Positions 1 to 7,056 of a stretch of DNA of 49,894 nt are shown here, one piece after another (the first letter of the stretch is position 1; each line of letters opens with the position of its first letter). The DNA comes from a virus. The notes beneath the pieces are model-generated. The model was not told the origin of the DNA. It ran no database searches and worked only from the letters and a program-made list of their open reading frames with translations. The stretch covers positions 1 to 49,894 of the IMG/VR virus record IMGVR_UViG_3300008107_000080. One strand, 5' to 3'. The translations under genes and the position numbers were made by a program.

Positions 1-110
1 GCTCCCTTCGGGAAAACCTACCAAGAACCTATTGTTTTGCACAAGCCTTGCACCTGCACACCCCTTGCATCTGCAATCGGATTGCAAGTAGGGTTTGTTC
101 ACAATATCGA

Positions 111-260
111 AAGTTCGCTATATCGGGAGTTCGCTATAGTGGAAGTTCGCTAAACTGGATTTGTTTCGGATTGTAGATAGTTCGCTAAACAAGACTTGTT
201 TGATATAAAAGAAAGTTCGCTAAACAAGACTTTTCTACTGGGAAAGAAAGTTTGCTATAT
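111..260 (+). repeat. Left array of AGTTCGCTA(A/T)A repeats
   Basis: Six copies of AGTTCGCTAAA or AGTTCGCTATA (the last is AGTTTGCTATA) start at 112, 129, 144, 179, 214 and 249. The last four are spaced exactly 35 bp apart and the first three are 17 and 15 bp apart. The same core appears in the opposite orientation at 4412-4546, so the two arrays flank the compositionally odd 0.26-4.34 kb segment like long inverted borders. This could be an iteron array, a partition site or the end of a mobile cassette; no transposase or Rep gene is visible. Confidence 0.8.
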
Positions 261-699
261 TGGAAAAGCTCTCGGACTCGGAGCAAGGGAGCTCTCTTCC
301 TGGGAGGGAGAGGGAGAGACTTCTAGGAAGAGCTCTCGGACTTCCTGGGAGAGCTCGGAGAGGGAAGAGCAAGAGAGGACTTCCTAGAAGAGCTCCGAGC
401 AAGGGAGAGGACTTCGGGAGGGAAGAGGACTCGAAGAGCTCCAAGGAAGGGAGGGAGAGAGCTTAGAAGAGCTCGGAGGGAAGAAAGCTCCGAAGGGAGG
501 GAAGAGGGAAGAGGACTCCCAGGAAGAGGGAAGAGGGAGCTTCTAGGAGACAAGCTCGGAGAGCAAGAGAAAGCAAGGGAGAAAGCAAGCTCTCTTGCTG
601 CGGGAGAGTTTCGAGCAGCAAGAGCAGCAAGGAAGGGAGGGAAACAAAAAGAGCTCCCGATAAAGGGAGCTCCAAGAGAGACAAGGGAAGAGAGGAAGT
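261..699. other. Purine-rich low-complexity stretch, no gene seen
   Basis: The + strand is almost entirely GA-rich and is punctuated by GAGCTC palindromes and GGGAG, GCAAG and CTTCC words. Open frames exist on both strands only because the composition avoids stop codons. They translate to Ser/Leu/Pro- or Glu/Arg/Lys-rich low-complexity strings with no Shine-Dalgarno in place. I see no credible gene. TTCCTGGGAG motifs occur at about 298 and 344, with one opposite copy near 519. Confidence 0.6.
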
Positions 700-1056
700 T
701 TACAAGGGAGAGCGATTCAAGAAAGCAATCTCGAAAGCATAGCCATTAAGCAAGCAAGATTCGGGAGCGTCCCAATTAGAAGAAATTGTTTCACAAGCTT
801 GACTAAGCAAAAGCTTTTCTTGGGAGGGGTTGCTTTCGTATTCCTTGCAAGCAAGCATGAAAGCTTCTAGGGCTTTCTCTTGTATGTAGTTTCTCCAGTT
901 ATTCGGAAGAACTAGGAGAGCTTCGGGAGCTTCGGAGAGCTTGCTTTCGATTGCTTGGAGCTCCTGGGAGTGAAGAGCTTCCGAAGCTTCGGGAGCTTCA
1001 TTCAATTCAAGAAATCGAGCTTGTAGATAAAGCTTGTAAAGTTTCTGGGAGAGCAT
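700..1056 (-). CDS. Hypothetical protein of the left cassette (118 aa)
   Basis: The predicted protein is 118 residues, starting MLSQKLYKLYLQARFLEL. The start at 1056 is preceded by AAGGA seven bases upstream, which is better supported than the longer frame that begins inside the neighbouring gene. The sequence is helical and Ala/Glu/Leu-rich with an EAPEASEAL-type repeat near residues 20-50. It ends with a Cys-containing tail and has no family I recognise. It is the last gene of a three-gene cluster (1519-1343, 1315-1067, 1056-700) with spacings of 27 and 10 bases, so co-transcription is likely. Its codons come from the same restricted word set as the surrounding non-coding DNA. Confidence 0.6.
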   Translation of the reverse strand: MLSQKLYKLYLQARFLELNEAPEASEALHSQELQAIESKLSEAPEALLVLPNNWRNYIQEKALEAFMLACKEYESNPSQEKLLLSQACETISSNWDAPESCLLNGYAFEIAFLNRSPL

Positions 1057-1066
1057 GAAAGTTTCC

Positions 1067-1315
1067 TTATTGAAAGAGATAAACAAGAAAAGCATAATCG
1101 CAGCAAGCTTTTGCAAGCAAGCTTTCGAGCAAGAGAACTCCCGTCAAGAGTTCTAATCGGGAGAAAAGAGGGAGAGCTCTTAGGGCTTGTATCCTCTCTT
1201 CCCCTTGCTTTCGGAAGAGCTCCGAAACTATATCAAGCTCGGAGAGGGACAAGCTTTTGAGCTCTTTTCCGAGCTCTTCTACTGAGAGGGAATTGTAGTA
1301 TTCTAGAGACTTCAT
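1067..1315 (-). CDS. Hypothetical protein of the left cassette (82 aa)
   Basis: This 82-residue protein starts MKSLEYYNSLSVEELGKELK and is predicted to be helical and charged, with a hydrophobic C-terminal third rich in Leu, Ala and Cys. The start codon is preceded by CCCAGGAATCCCAATT, so the SD AGGAA is part of the window-wide CCCAGGAA motif. The family is not recognised. It sits between two other small genes in the same direction and probably shares a transcript with them. Confidence 0.55.
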   Translation of the reverse strand: MKSLEYYNSLSVEELGKELKSLSLSELDIVSELFRKQGEERIQALRALPLFSRLELLTGVLLLESLLAKACCDYAFLVYLFQ

Positions 1316-1342
1316 AATTGGGATTCCTGGGAAGGGAGGGAG

Positions 1343-1519
1343 TTAATTTATTCCGAGCTCTTCTAGTTGTAAGTCCAAAGCTTCGAGTTCTTTTTCTAGT
1401 TTAGCAAGCTCTCTTCGGACTCTCGAACTTTCTTTTTCCGATAGATAGAGTTCAAGAGTTTCAATCTTTCTTGCTATTCTTGTTGCTTTTGCTTCAAGCT
1501 CGATTGCTTGCTTGTTCAT
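1343..1519 (-). CDS. Small coiled-coil protein (58 aa)
   Basis: A 58-residue frame starts at the ATG at 1517-1519 and stops at 1343-1345. The translation begins MNKQAIELEAKATRIARKIE and is a continuous charged amphipathic helix with Glu/Lys/Leu heptads, so a coiled coil is likely over nearly the whole length. The SD is AGGAA eight bases upstream, again inside a CCCAGGAA motif. It is the first gene of the small cluster that runs to 700. Function is unknown; such short coiled coils often act as oligomerisation or adaptor proteins. Confidence 0.6.
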   Translation of the reverse strand: MNKQAIELEAKATRIARKIETLELYLSEKESSRVRRELAKLEKELEALDLQLEELGIN

Positions 1520-2095
1520 CTTTCGTATTCCTGGGAAGGGAGTTCTTTTCCTGGGAGGAAGTCTCCCAGGGCTTGTATTTGTATCGGAAGGGAGCTCGGA
1601 AGAAAAGAGGGGAAGAGCTCGGAAGGGAAAGAAAGTTCGAGAAAGTTTCGGGAGCTTGGGAAGCTTCTAGGGAGCTCCGAGACAAGCTCCGAGACTCGGA
1701 AGGGAGAAAGAGAGGGAGACCAGCTCCGAAGCTCCGAGCAAGCTTCCTGGGAGACTTAGGAAGGGAAGGGAGGGAAGCTCCGAGAAAGAGAGGGAGCAAT
1801 CGAGCAAGGGAAAGATTGAAGCTCCGGGAGCTCTCTTGCTGCAAGAGGAAAACTTGCTGCAAGGAAGAGAGCAAGGGAAGGAAGTTCCGAGCAAGAGCAA
1901 GCGAAGGGAACTCGGAAGAGGGGAGGGAGGGAGGGAGAGCAAGAGAGCTCGGACAAGAGGGAGAGCTTGCAGCAAGAAAAGCTCTTGCAGCAAGAGCAAG
2001 AGGGAGGGAGCTTGCAAAAGACTACAAAAGAAAAAGCTCCCTTCCTGGGAGGGAAGAGAGCTCGGAGAGTTTCGAGAGTTTAGCTAGCTAGAAGC
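1520..2095. other. Purine-rich intergenic stretch of the left cassette
   Basis: The + strand is GA-rich and contains many GAGCTC, GGGAGC and GCAAGAGC words, with TTCCTGGGA motifs near 1548, 1747 and 2042. A long open frame on the + strand (1471-2091) translates to Arg/Glu/Lys-rich low-complexity sequence and looks like a by-product of composition. No SD-supported gene was found. Confidence 0.55.
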
Positions 2096-3469
2096 TTATT
2101 CTTCTTTCTTGCTCTTTCGGGAGTTGATGTAGCCACAATCCAACCCTCCGAAGTTTCGATAGTTTGTCGGAACTTTCCCCTCTCGAACTACGTAGGAAGT
2201 CCAAACCGAGCTTGTGAAGTCCTCTTTTTGGATATTCTTCACAAGTTCGACACAAGCACTCATAGCAGCAATCGAGAGCTTTGAATAAAGTAAGCTCTTG
2301 TTTTCGTCGGTTTTCTTGTCTTTTGCTTTCCTTCCGAACAAGTCCGAAAAGACAGAAACAAGCGGACCGGAATTGTCCGAAGTGGTTGAAACAAGTTCAA
2401 GCACCGTATCTACCAAATCCCAATTTAAGTCCAAGGGAGCTTCGGGAGACAAGAGGGAAGCTCGAAGAGCAAGCTTTCTTTCGGCAAACTCTTCGGGAGA
2501 CTCTCCCTCTTCCCTTTGAACTTCGGAAGCAATCTTAGAAGAGATAACTTCCTCCGAGTTCGAAGCGAGTACAAGACAAGTCCCAAGGATACTTGGTTCG
2601 AACAAGTCCAGCCAAGCCCTATCTTGCTTTCCGCTTTGAGACTTCGAAGCTTCCCACAATCGGAGGGAGAGCTTTTCCATAGTTTGAGCATCGGAGAAAC
2701 GGGAGCAAAAGTCTTTTTCTTGTACCCAAGAGAGCTTGTCTCCCGTCCGAGAAATATCTTTCCCAGAACTTCGAGCAAGTACACTTGCTGCAATCTTGCT
2801 ACGCAGTTTGAGCAAGCCCATACGCTCCGATTGTCTCTCTTTCCCTTCGGGAGTTCTTTCAAGTTGGATTCCTTCGAAAAGCTTTTCGTCGAAAAGATTA
2901 TCGTCCGAGAAAGAATCTTGTTGCTTGTTCCGAGCTCTTCCCTTGTCGCTCATATCGCGGTATTGGGGAGGGAGTCCGAAAACACAAAAGAAATACAACC
3001 CTGGGAGAGTCTCCCCGTTCTCAAGAGCTCCGAGAGCTCCCGAAATTGTATGCTGTGCGGAAGCAATCTCCCCTTCATCGGTAAACAAGAGGACTCCTGC
3101 AAGAGTTCCCCAAAGTCCCCTTGCTTGGGAGTTCGAGTAAGTCCCCTCTTTTGTTACTGGGAGTACTCTTGAGAGTGAAAGCGGTCGATTGTGCTTGTTC
3201 CTCTCGAATACGTATCCTTTCCCTCCGATTGTGATAAAGGGGTGTTCCCCTTCCTTGCAAGCTCGGATTCCTGCCAGGATTTCAAGATTCTCTCTTGTTG
3301 CTTCGACAAAACACGAAAAAGAGTTTCCTACAATCTTGGAGTTCAGAGTCCGAACTTCCGAGCTTGTAAGCTCTTCCGAGCGAACTTTTCGGACTGAGTT
3401 CGAGACAAGAGCTCCGAAGATTGCTTTGAGCTCGGAAGCGGAAGCGGTTTGGATAGCAAACTTTTGCAT
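2096..3469 (-). CDS. DGQHR-like protein with SAQHT motif (457 aa)
   Basis: A 457-residue protein. Around residues 125-190 it reads GEIASAQHTISGALGALENG, then a Phe/Val strand, CVFGLPPQYRD and DKGRARNKQQD. This order matches the layout of phage and bacterial proteins in which a GQHR loop is followed by V-x-GL and D-x-GR-x-R (ParB/DGQHR-like fold), but with Ala-Gln-His-Thr instead of Gly-Gln-His-Arg. The C-terminal half is helical and unassigned and ends in a Lys-rich tail. A GGGGAAAA stretch precedes the ATG. It lies downstream of the smaller SAQHT protein at 3627-4064. The family assignment is an inference from motif order; no activity is proposed. Confidence 0.65.
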   Translation of the reverse strand: MQKFAIQTASASELKAIFGALVSNSVRKVRSEELTSSEVRTLNSKIVGNSFSCFVEATRENLEILAGIRACKEGEHPFITIGGKGYVFERNKHNRPLSLSRVLPVTKEGTYSNSQARGLWGTLAGVLLFTDEGEIASAQHTISGALGALENGETLPGLYFFCVFGLPPQYRDMSDKGRARNKQQDSFSDDNLFDEKLFEGIQLERTPEGKERQSERMGLLKLRSKIAASVLARSSGKDISRTGDKLSWVQEKDFCSRFSDAQTMEKLSLRLWEASKSQSGKQDRAWLDLFEPSILGTCLVLASNSEEVISSKIASEVQREEGESPEEFAERKLALRASLLSPEAPLDLNWDLVDTVLELVSTTSDNSGPLVSVFSDLFGRKAKDKKTDENKSLLYSKLSIAAMSACVELVKNIQKEDFTSSVWTSYVVREGKVPTNYRNFGGLDCGYINSRKSKKEE

Positions 3470-3626
3470 AATGTTTTCCCCTATTGGAAAAAGTTTAAGA
3501 GCTTTCTTCTATGCAAGAAAGCGAGCTCCGAAAAAGCTTGCTTCACTGTGAAACAAGCAAGAGGAAGGGGAGAGAGTTACGCTCTCCGAGCTCGAAAGCT
3601 CCCGCTTGGACTTCCTGGGAGGGAGA

Positions 3627-4064
3627 CTACCATATCTCCCTTGGGTCGATTGTGGACTCGGAAGAGCTTTCTTCTGGGAAGTCCTCTTCAAGAGGAACAA
3701 AAAGCTTGCTCTCTTTCGAGTCCTCTTGCTGCTCGGAGGAAGTCTCAACTTGTTCCCAGTTGTAAGCTTCGGACTCTTGGACAAGCTCGAAAGCTTGCTC
3801 TTGCTCTTGTTGCTTAAAGGAAGCAAGAATACTTGCTAGAGTATGCTGAGCTGAGACAAGTTCCCCTCCCGAAACTGCAAGGGAGTCCGAATACTCTCGA
3901 AGCTCTTTCTTTTTCTTCCGAGCTTTTCGAGCTTGCTTCCGAGCTTCCTTCCGAGCTTGTTCAAGCTCGATTGCTTGAAGCTTATTTGTAAGCTTTTGAA
4001 CTTGTATCTCTTTCTTGAGATAAAGTCTCTCGAAGTGCCTTTCGTCAAAAGTTCTTTCTTTCAT
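3627..4064 (-). CDS. Short SAQHT-motif protein (145 aa)
   Basis: This 145-residue protein has three parts. There is a charged N-terminus (MKERTFDERHFERLYLKKE), a Lys/Arg/Ala-rich coiled coil around residues 25-55 and then GGELVSAQHTLASIL near 68-82, followed by an acidic Gln/Glu/Ser-rich C-terminus. The GGELVSAQHTL segment matches the GEIASAQHTI segment of the larger protein at 2096-3469, so the two are probably related or partners. No strong SD precedes the ATG. It is probably the first gene of the left-cassette transcript. Function unknown. Confidence 0.55.
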   Translation of the reverse strand: MKERTFDERHFERLYLKKEIQVQKLTNKLQAIELEQARKEARKQARKARKKKKELREYSDSLAVSGGELVSAQHTLASILASFKQQEQEQAFELVQESEAYNWEQVETSSEQQEDSKESKLFVPLEEDFPEESSSESTIDPREIW

Positions 4065-4380
4065 TCTCTTGCTCTTTCTTTTGTGGACTTGCTCGGAGCT
4101 CCTGGGAGGAAGTCTCCCGGACTCGAAAAGCTCCGAGCTTGCAGAAGCTTAGAAAGTCTCGGAACTTGTGACAAGTCCTCTTGAAGCTTTCTTTTTCTTC
4201 TAGGAGGAAGGAAGAGCAAGCTTCCCAAGAAAAGCAAGGGAAAGCTCTTCTAAAATTATTTTAGAATTTTTAGGAGACTCGAAGCAAGCTCGGACTCTCC
4301 CGAACAAGGAAGAGCTCTCCCGGACTCTCTCGAAGCTTCAAGAGCTCTCGAACAAGGAAGAGCTTTCTTCCGAGTTTAGA
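4065..4380. other. Upstream region of the left cassette
   Basis: No gene seen. It contains the palindrome TTCTAAAATTATTTTAGAA at 4248-4266, followed on the + strand by a T-run; this is a weak AT-rich hairpin. There are also two direct copies of CGAACAAGGAAGAGCT near 4300 and 4349. The promoter for the - strand genes at 4064-700 should lie here or in the iteron array, but I could not identify convincing -35/-10 boxes. Confidence 0.4.
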
Positions 4381-4546
4381 AAGTTCGCAAAATTCAAGCT
4401 TGTTTTCTTTTGCGAACTTTTATTTTTGCGAACTTCTAGTTTAGCGAACTTTCGATTTAACGAACTTCTACTTTTGCGAACTTCCGATTTTGCAAACATT
4501 CTCTTTTGCGAACTTCTAGTTTAGCGAACTTTCTGTTTTGTGAACT
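4381..4546 (-). repeat. 16-bp iteron array, nine copies of (G/A)CGAACT core
   Basis: GCGAACT or close variants start at 4412, 4428, 4444, 4460, 4476, 4492, 4508, 4524 and 4540, an exact 16-bp period over nine units. The unit reads roughly TTCTAGTTTAGCGAAC with T-rich spacers. Units 4 (ACGAACT), 6 (GCAAACA) and 9 (GTGAACT) are degenerate. A tenth core lies in the opposite orientation at 4382 and forms a 12-bp inverted repeat with the first unit (AAGTTCGCAAAA at 4381-4392, TTTTGCGAACTT at 4408-4419). Tandem direct repeats at one to two helical turns are typical of Rep-binding iterons or partition sites. The same core in inverse orientation at 112-260 makes this the other border of the left cassette. 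Confidence 0.85.
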
Positions 4547-4549
4547 TCC

Positions 4550-4905
4550 TCCGAGTGTACTAGCACACCCGTACACCCGATACCCCTCTACAGGGGGGGG
4601 GTGAGTGTACTAGCTGACCCATACACCCGCACTCACACACAACAGCCCACCCCACACCCAGGTACACGTGTAAGACGACTTTGGGGTTTTTTTATTTGGA
4701 AAATTTCCCGTACGAGGCCGGCCACTGGGTTTTTTTGTGGGTTTTTTTTGTCTGGGTTTTTTGTCTGGTGGTTGCACGTAGAAAGATTTTCCAGGGTTTT
4801 TTTGTTGGCCGACTGGCCTGGTTTTCCTGGGGTGGGTAGATGGTGGGAGGTTCCCACGTAGTAAGAATTTTCTGGGTTTTTTATTGACTGCATGACGGAG
4901 ACTAT
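4550..4905. repeat. G/T-rich non-coding repeat region
   Basis: No gene seen. GAGTGTACTAGC occurs twice about 50 bp apart (near 4553 and 4602), each time followed by acccn-tacacccg. GGGTTTTTT-type elements occur at about 4682, 4728, 4740, 4754, 4794 and 4873. Two of them sit in a longer imperfect repeat, CACGTAGAAAGATTTTCC (near 4774) and CACGTAGTAAGAATTTTC (near 4854), each followed by the GGG-T run. A TTCCTGGGGTGGG motif lies at 4816. The base composition differs from both the cassette on the left and the phage genes on the right. Confidence 0.6.
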
Positions 4906-4949
4906 AAACGAATGACGGATGACGAACGAAACGCTGTGAAAGAAAAGTT

Positions 4950-5025
4950 CTGCCCTAGCCTAAGCTGGAAGGAGTCACTTAGACTAGGGCAGAGTTGCTA
5001 CAACAGTCGGAGCCAAGACTGTTGT
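4950..5025. terminator. Two tandem hairpins downstream of the 52-aa gene
   Basis: The first hairpin is CTGCCCTAG-c-CTAAG (4950-4964) pairing with CTTAG-a-CTAGGGCAG (4978-4992) around a 13-base loop. The second is ACAACAGTC (5000-5008) pairing perfectly with GACTGTTGT (5017-5025) around an 8-base loop. Read on the - strand they follow the gene at 5093-5251, and the first hairpin is then followed by AACTTTTCTTTC. A transcription-termination role is therefore plausible, though the U-tract is imperfect. A small structured RNA is the alternative. Confidence 0.45.
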
Positions 5026-5092
5026 GGTAGGAATCGAGAGACTTTAGGGATTGGGGGGGATAGAGTCAGGGATAGAGACTAGAGACTAGGGA

Positions 5093-5251
5093 CTAGCTTG
5101 CAAATTCGATTGCAAAGCCCTTTAATGCAAGATTGTGTACAACTGTATCGAGTTGGTTTTCTTCGACGAATACAGTGGGGTCAGCTAGTCCGGTTCCGAG
5201 TAGGTTGATTTTGAAATCACCGGATAGAGTTGGGAAAATGATAGCTGTCAT
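5093..5251 (-). CDS. Hypothetical 52-aa protein
   Basis: The protein starts MTAIIFPTLSGDFKINLLG and is 52 residues long. The ATG at 5251 has AGGAACC upstream, which favours it over the longer in-frame extension through the (ACTGG)n microsatellite. Beta-strand-like hydrophobic alternation suggests a small folded domain. The family is not recognised. It is an isolated gene between the terminus of the late operon and the tandem hairpins. Confidence 0.45.
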   Translation of the reverse strand: MTAIIFPTLSGDFKINLLGTGLADPTVFVEENQLDTVVHNLALKGFAIEFAS

Positions 5252-5493
5252 GGTAAAGGTTCCTAACGATACGATAAAGGGACTGGAGGGACTTGACTGG
5301 ACTGGACTGGACTGGACTGGACTGGAGAAGGGACAGAAGGGACACACCGAACAAAGTTGGTATCACAATAGGATACTTCTTACTGGCGGATTAGTTTCCT
5401 AATCTGTCGAAGTATACGCAGAAGAAAACAAAAGACAAGAGAGAAAATCAGAAAATCCCTAAAATAAAAAGTACACCCTGAAAAAGTACAATT
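5252..5493. repeat. Intergenic region with (ACTGG)6 microsatellite
   Basis: Six uninterrupted copies of ACTGG occupy 5296-5325, flanked by degenerate GGACT units. The remainder is AT-rich (lines around 5400-5490) with no gene seen. Such short tandem repeats are prone to length change by slippage, and this one sits just upstream (on the - strand) of the 52-aa gene's SD. Confidence 0.7.
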
Positions 5494-5512
5494 TAATATC
5501 ATAGGATGATAC
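5494..5512. promoter_or_regulatory. Operator copy 1 (ATATCA-N5-TGATACT)
   Basis: AATATCATAGGATGATACT matches the palindrome AGTATCA-N5-TGATACT found eight times in the window. Its reverse complement is nearly the same as the copy at 49010-49028. It forms a pair with the next site, 67 bp away, with GCGTGAAAG adjoining it on the - strand, as at 49074. Confidence 0.65.
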
Positions 5513-5560
5513 TTTCACGCATCACGGAACTACACCCATCGATTTAGAAAACATCAGTTT

Positions 5561-5579
5561 AATATCATAAAATGATACT
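5561..5579. promoter_or_regulatory. Operator copy 2
   Basis: AATATCATAAAATGATACT is a perfect ATCA-N5-TGAT core within the AGTATCA-N5-TGATACT family. Together with copy 1 and the intervening ACGCATC and CATCAGTTTA segments it resembles, in inverse orientation, the two-operator module at 49010-49092. The nearby palindrome TAAAATCGATTTTA (5615-5628) follows GCG, as in the -10 region of the 49.77 kb promoter. Confidence 0.65.
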
Positions 5580-5716
5580 GCTACGCTCTATAGGGGAACT
5601 CCGAAACTACCGCGTAAAATCGATTTTAAGCCCCCTGCTAGGCTCATAGGCGAACCCTAGACCGATTTTCGACCCAAGACCAAGACCCCAAACCGGACGC
5701 ACTAGCGAAGCGAGGT

Positions 5717-5735
5717 AGTATCATACCTTGATACT
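5717..5735. promoter_or_regulatory. Operator copy 3, perfect palindrome
   Basis: AGTATCATACCTTGATACT has two perfect 7-base arms around five bases. It lies about 70 bp past the stop of the last late gene. No promoter of sigma70 type was found next to it, so it could be a stop-type operator that silences read-through or a partition-like site. Confidence 0.7.
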
Positions 5736-5747
5736 AAATATCTGTGT

Positions 5748-5802
5748 AAGTCTATCATCATACCACAAACCAAGTGGACTATGATAGTCCCAAGATAGAC
5801 TT
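5748..5802 (-). terminator. Hairpins at the end of the late operon
   Basis: AAGTCTATC (5748-5756) pairs with GATAGACTT (5794-5802). Inside, CTATCAT (5752-5758) can alternatively pair with ATGATAG (5781-5787), with CCAC/GTGG continuing the stem. GGACTATGATAGTCC at 5776-5790 is also a hairpin on its own. The set lies just downstream of the glycosyltransferase stop at 5806. No clean U-run follows, so this is an end-of-operon structure rather than a textbook intrinsic terminator. Confidence 0.45.
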
Positions 5803-5805
5803 CCA

Positions 5806-7056
5806 TTATTGAATAATACACTTTAGTTTCTCCATTGCAAAAATACTTTTGAGAATAACTAATACAGCAGTTTCACTATACGGAAGTCCTTGTGCTGTTG
5901 CACTATCTCTAAGCCAATAGAGAATAGTCCTAATGTTTTCTTCACAACCTTGAACACCCCAAGCATCCATGATTGCAGCTCGTTCTTCACAACCACAACT
6001 GCTGGACGTATGAAACCAGCTCAGGGTTTTTTTGAGTGTAGTACCTGGGCCAGATCCTACTTCAAACAAAAGTGGTTTACCTTGTTCGGCTAACAATTTG
6101 TTTGCAACAGTTCGGGTAACATCGTTGACTGACTGGCTAGGTGTACATCTACCACAGCCCCGACATTCTTCTGGGGTGGGGTAGTATGGTTCTCTAGCTA
6201 GTTCACTAATGATGTTACATTCACCTGTTTCAGATTCAAGGAACTGGCAGGGAGGTAGTGGATTCATGTTACGGAATGTTTCGAGACGGTTAGGGTCGTT
6301 GGCGTAGTGACGAATGTAGCAAGGGGATTCTGCAAAGTCTTTCATCCACCACTGAGTGTTGTACTCTCTTGGGAGGTACGAGACTTTGTATGGAAGACAC
6401 TGGTATTCTACCCAAAACTGTTCGTCACAGTGTTTCCTGGGGAGTGGGTGGCTTGGTGGCTTCCAGATACTTGCTGATGCTTGTCGGCATACAACTACAC
6501 CTGTGTTGAGACAGTATGCTGGTATCTCTGTGTCGGCTGGTAGTTGTTGAGACTGGTAGACTGCTGACTTACCGTGGATCATCCAGTCGGTAGTAGGAAG
6601 ATCGGGAGTGTCGTTGTGTATTAGTACGTCGGCACTTCCCAGAAGATTGACTAGGTTGGGGCAGTCGTCGTCAACCACACAGTCGGCATCAAGATAGATA
6701 GTGTAGTCGTACTCTTGAGCATACTGATAGATTCTAAACTTTTCGTAGCCCCACCATAGTTGAGTAGAGTCAGTCAACTCAACATAGTCAGCACCAATAC
6801 GTTCAGCATACTTTTTGATACTTCGATTGTGCTGGAGTAGTTCACTAAACTCCTCACCAACACCAATGGTAACTACCAGCACCTTACTCCTGGGGGAGAT
6901 TTCTTCCTGGGTGGGAGTGAATCCTAGGGATAGTGGTTCTACTTCAATCACTGGACTGTGAGTGATTATTGGTGCTGGTTCACCTGCTAGGATTTGTTCC
7001 CAAGTCCACACAAGAATTGGACAAGTGTACTCTAGGTCTAACAGTTTAGTGTCCAT
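5806..7056 (-). CDS. Glycosyltransferase (GT-A fold) with Cys-rich C-terminus
   Basis: The protein is 416 residues. Residues about 55-275 look like a GT-A glycosyltransferase: VLVVTIGVG start strand, IYLDADCVVDDD (DxD-type metal and sugar-nucleotide motif near 120) and LNTGVVVCR near 188, as in GT8-like enzymes. The C-terminal part carries a CRGCGRC cluster near 298-304 and a HTSSSCGCEERAAIMDAWG segment ending in a helical tail, probably a small metal-binding module. As the last gene of the late operon, overlapping the upstream gene by 19 bases, it may glycosylate a virion protein or host surface polymer. Enzyme class is fairly clear; donor and acceptor are unknown. Confidence 0.8.
   Translation of the reverse strand: MDTKLLDLEYTCPILVWTWEQILAGEPAPIITHSPVIEVEPLSLGFTPTQEEISPRSKVLVVTIGVGEEFSELLQHNRSIKKYAERIGADYVELTDSTQLWWGYEKFRIYQYAQEYDYTIYLDADCVVDDDCPNLVNLLGSADVLIHNDTPDLPTTDWMIHGKSAVYQSQQLPADTEIPAYCLNTGVVVCRQASASIWKPPSHPLPRKHCDEQFWVEYQCLPYKVSYLPREYNTQWWMKDFAESPCYIRHYANDPNRLETFRNMNPLPPCQFLESETGECNIISELAREPYYPTPEECRGCGRCTPSQSVNDVTRTVANKLLAEQGKPLLFEVGSGPGTTLKKTLSWFHTSSSCGCEERAAIMDAWGVQGCEENIRTILYWLRDSATAQGLPYSETAVLVILKSIFAMEKLKCIIQ

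Noticed and set aside
1471-2091. 206-codon open frame on the + strand
   Set aside because: Low-complexity Arg/Glu/Lys/Ser translation from a purine-rich strand; no SD, overlaps the well-supported 58-aa gene, and the frame is open because stops are rare in this word set.
4408-4546. CRISPR array
   Set aside because: The 16-bp period leaves no real spacers and repeats are degenerate; no cas genes. Better read as iterons.
112-4546. Calling the cassette a transposon with terminal inverted repeats
   Set aside because: No transposase, no target-site duplication seen, and the border arrays differ in period (35 versus 16 bp); recorded as inverted arrays only.
5093-5347. 84-aa version of the left small gene
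   Set aside because: The N-terminal extension translates the (ACTGG)n microsatellite into a Pro/Ser/Gln repeat; the internal ATG at 5251 has an SD.
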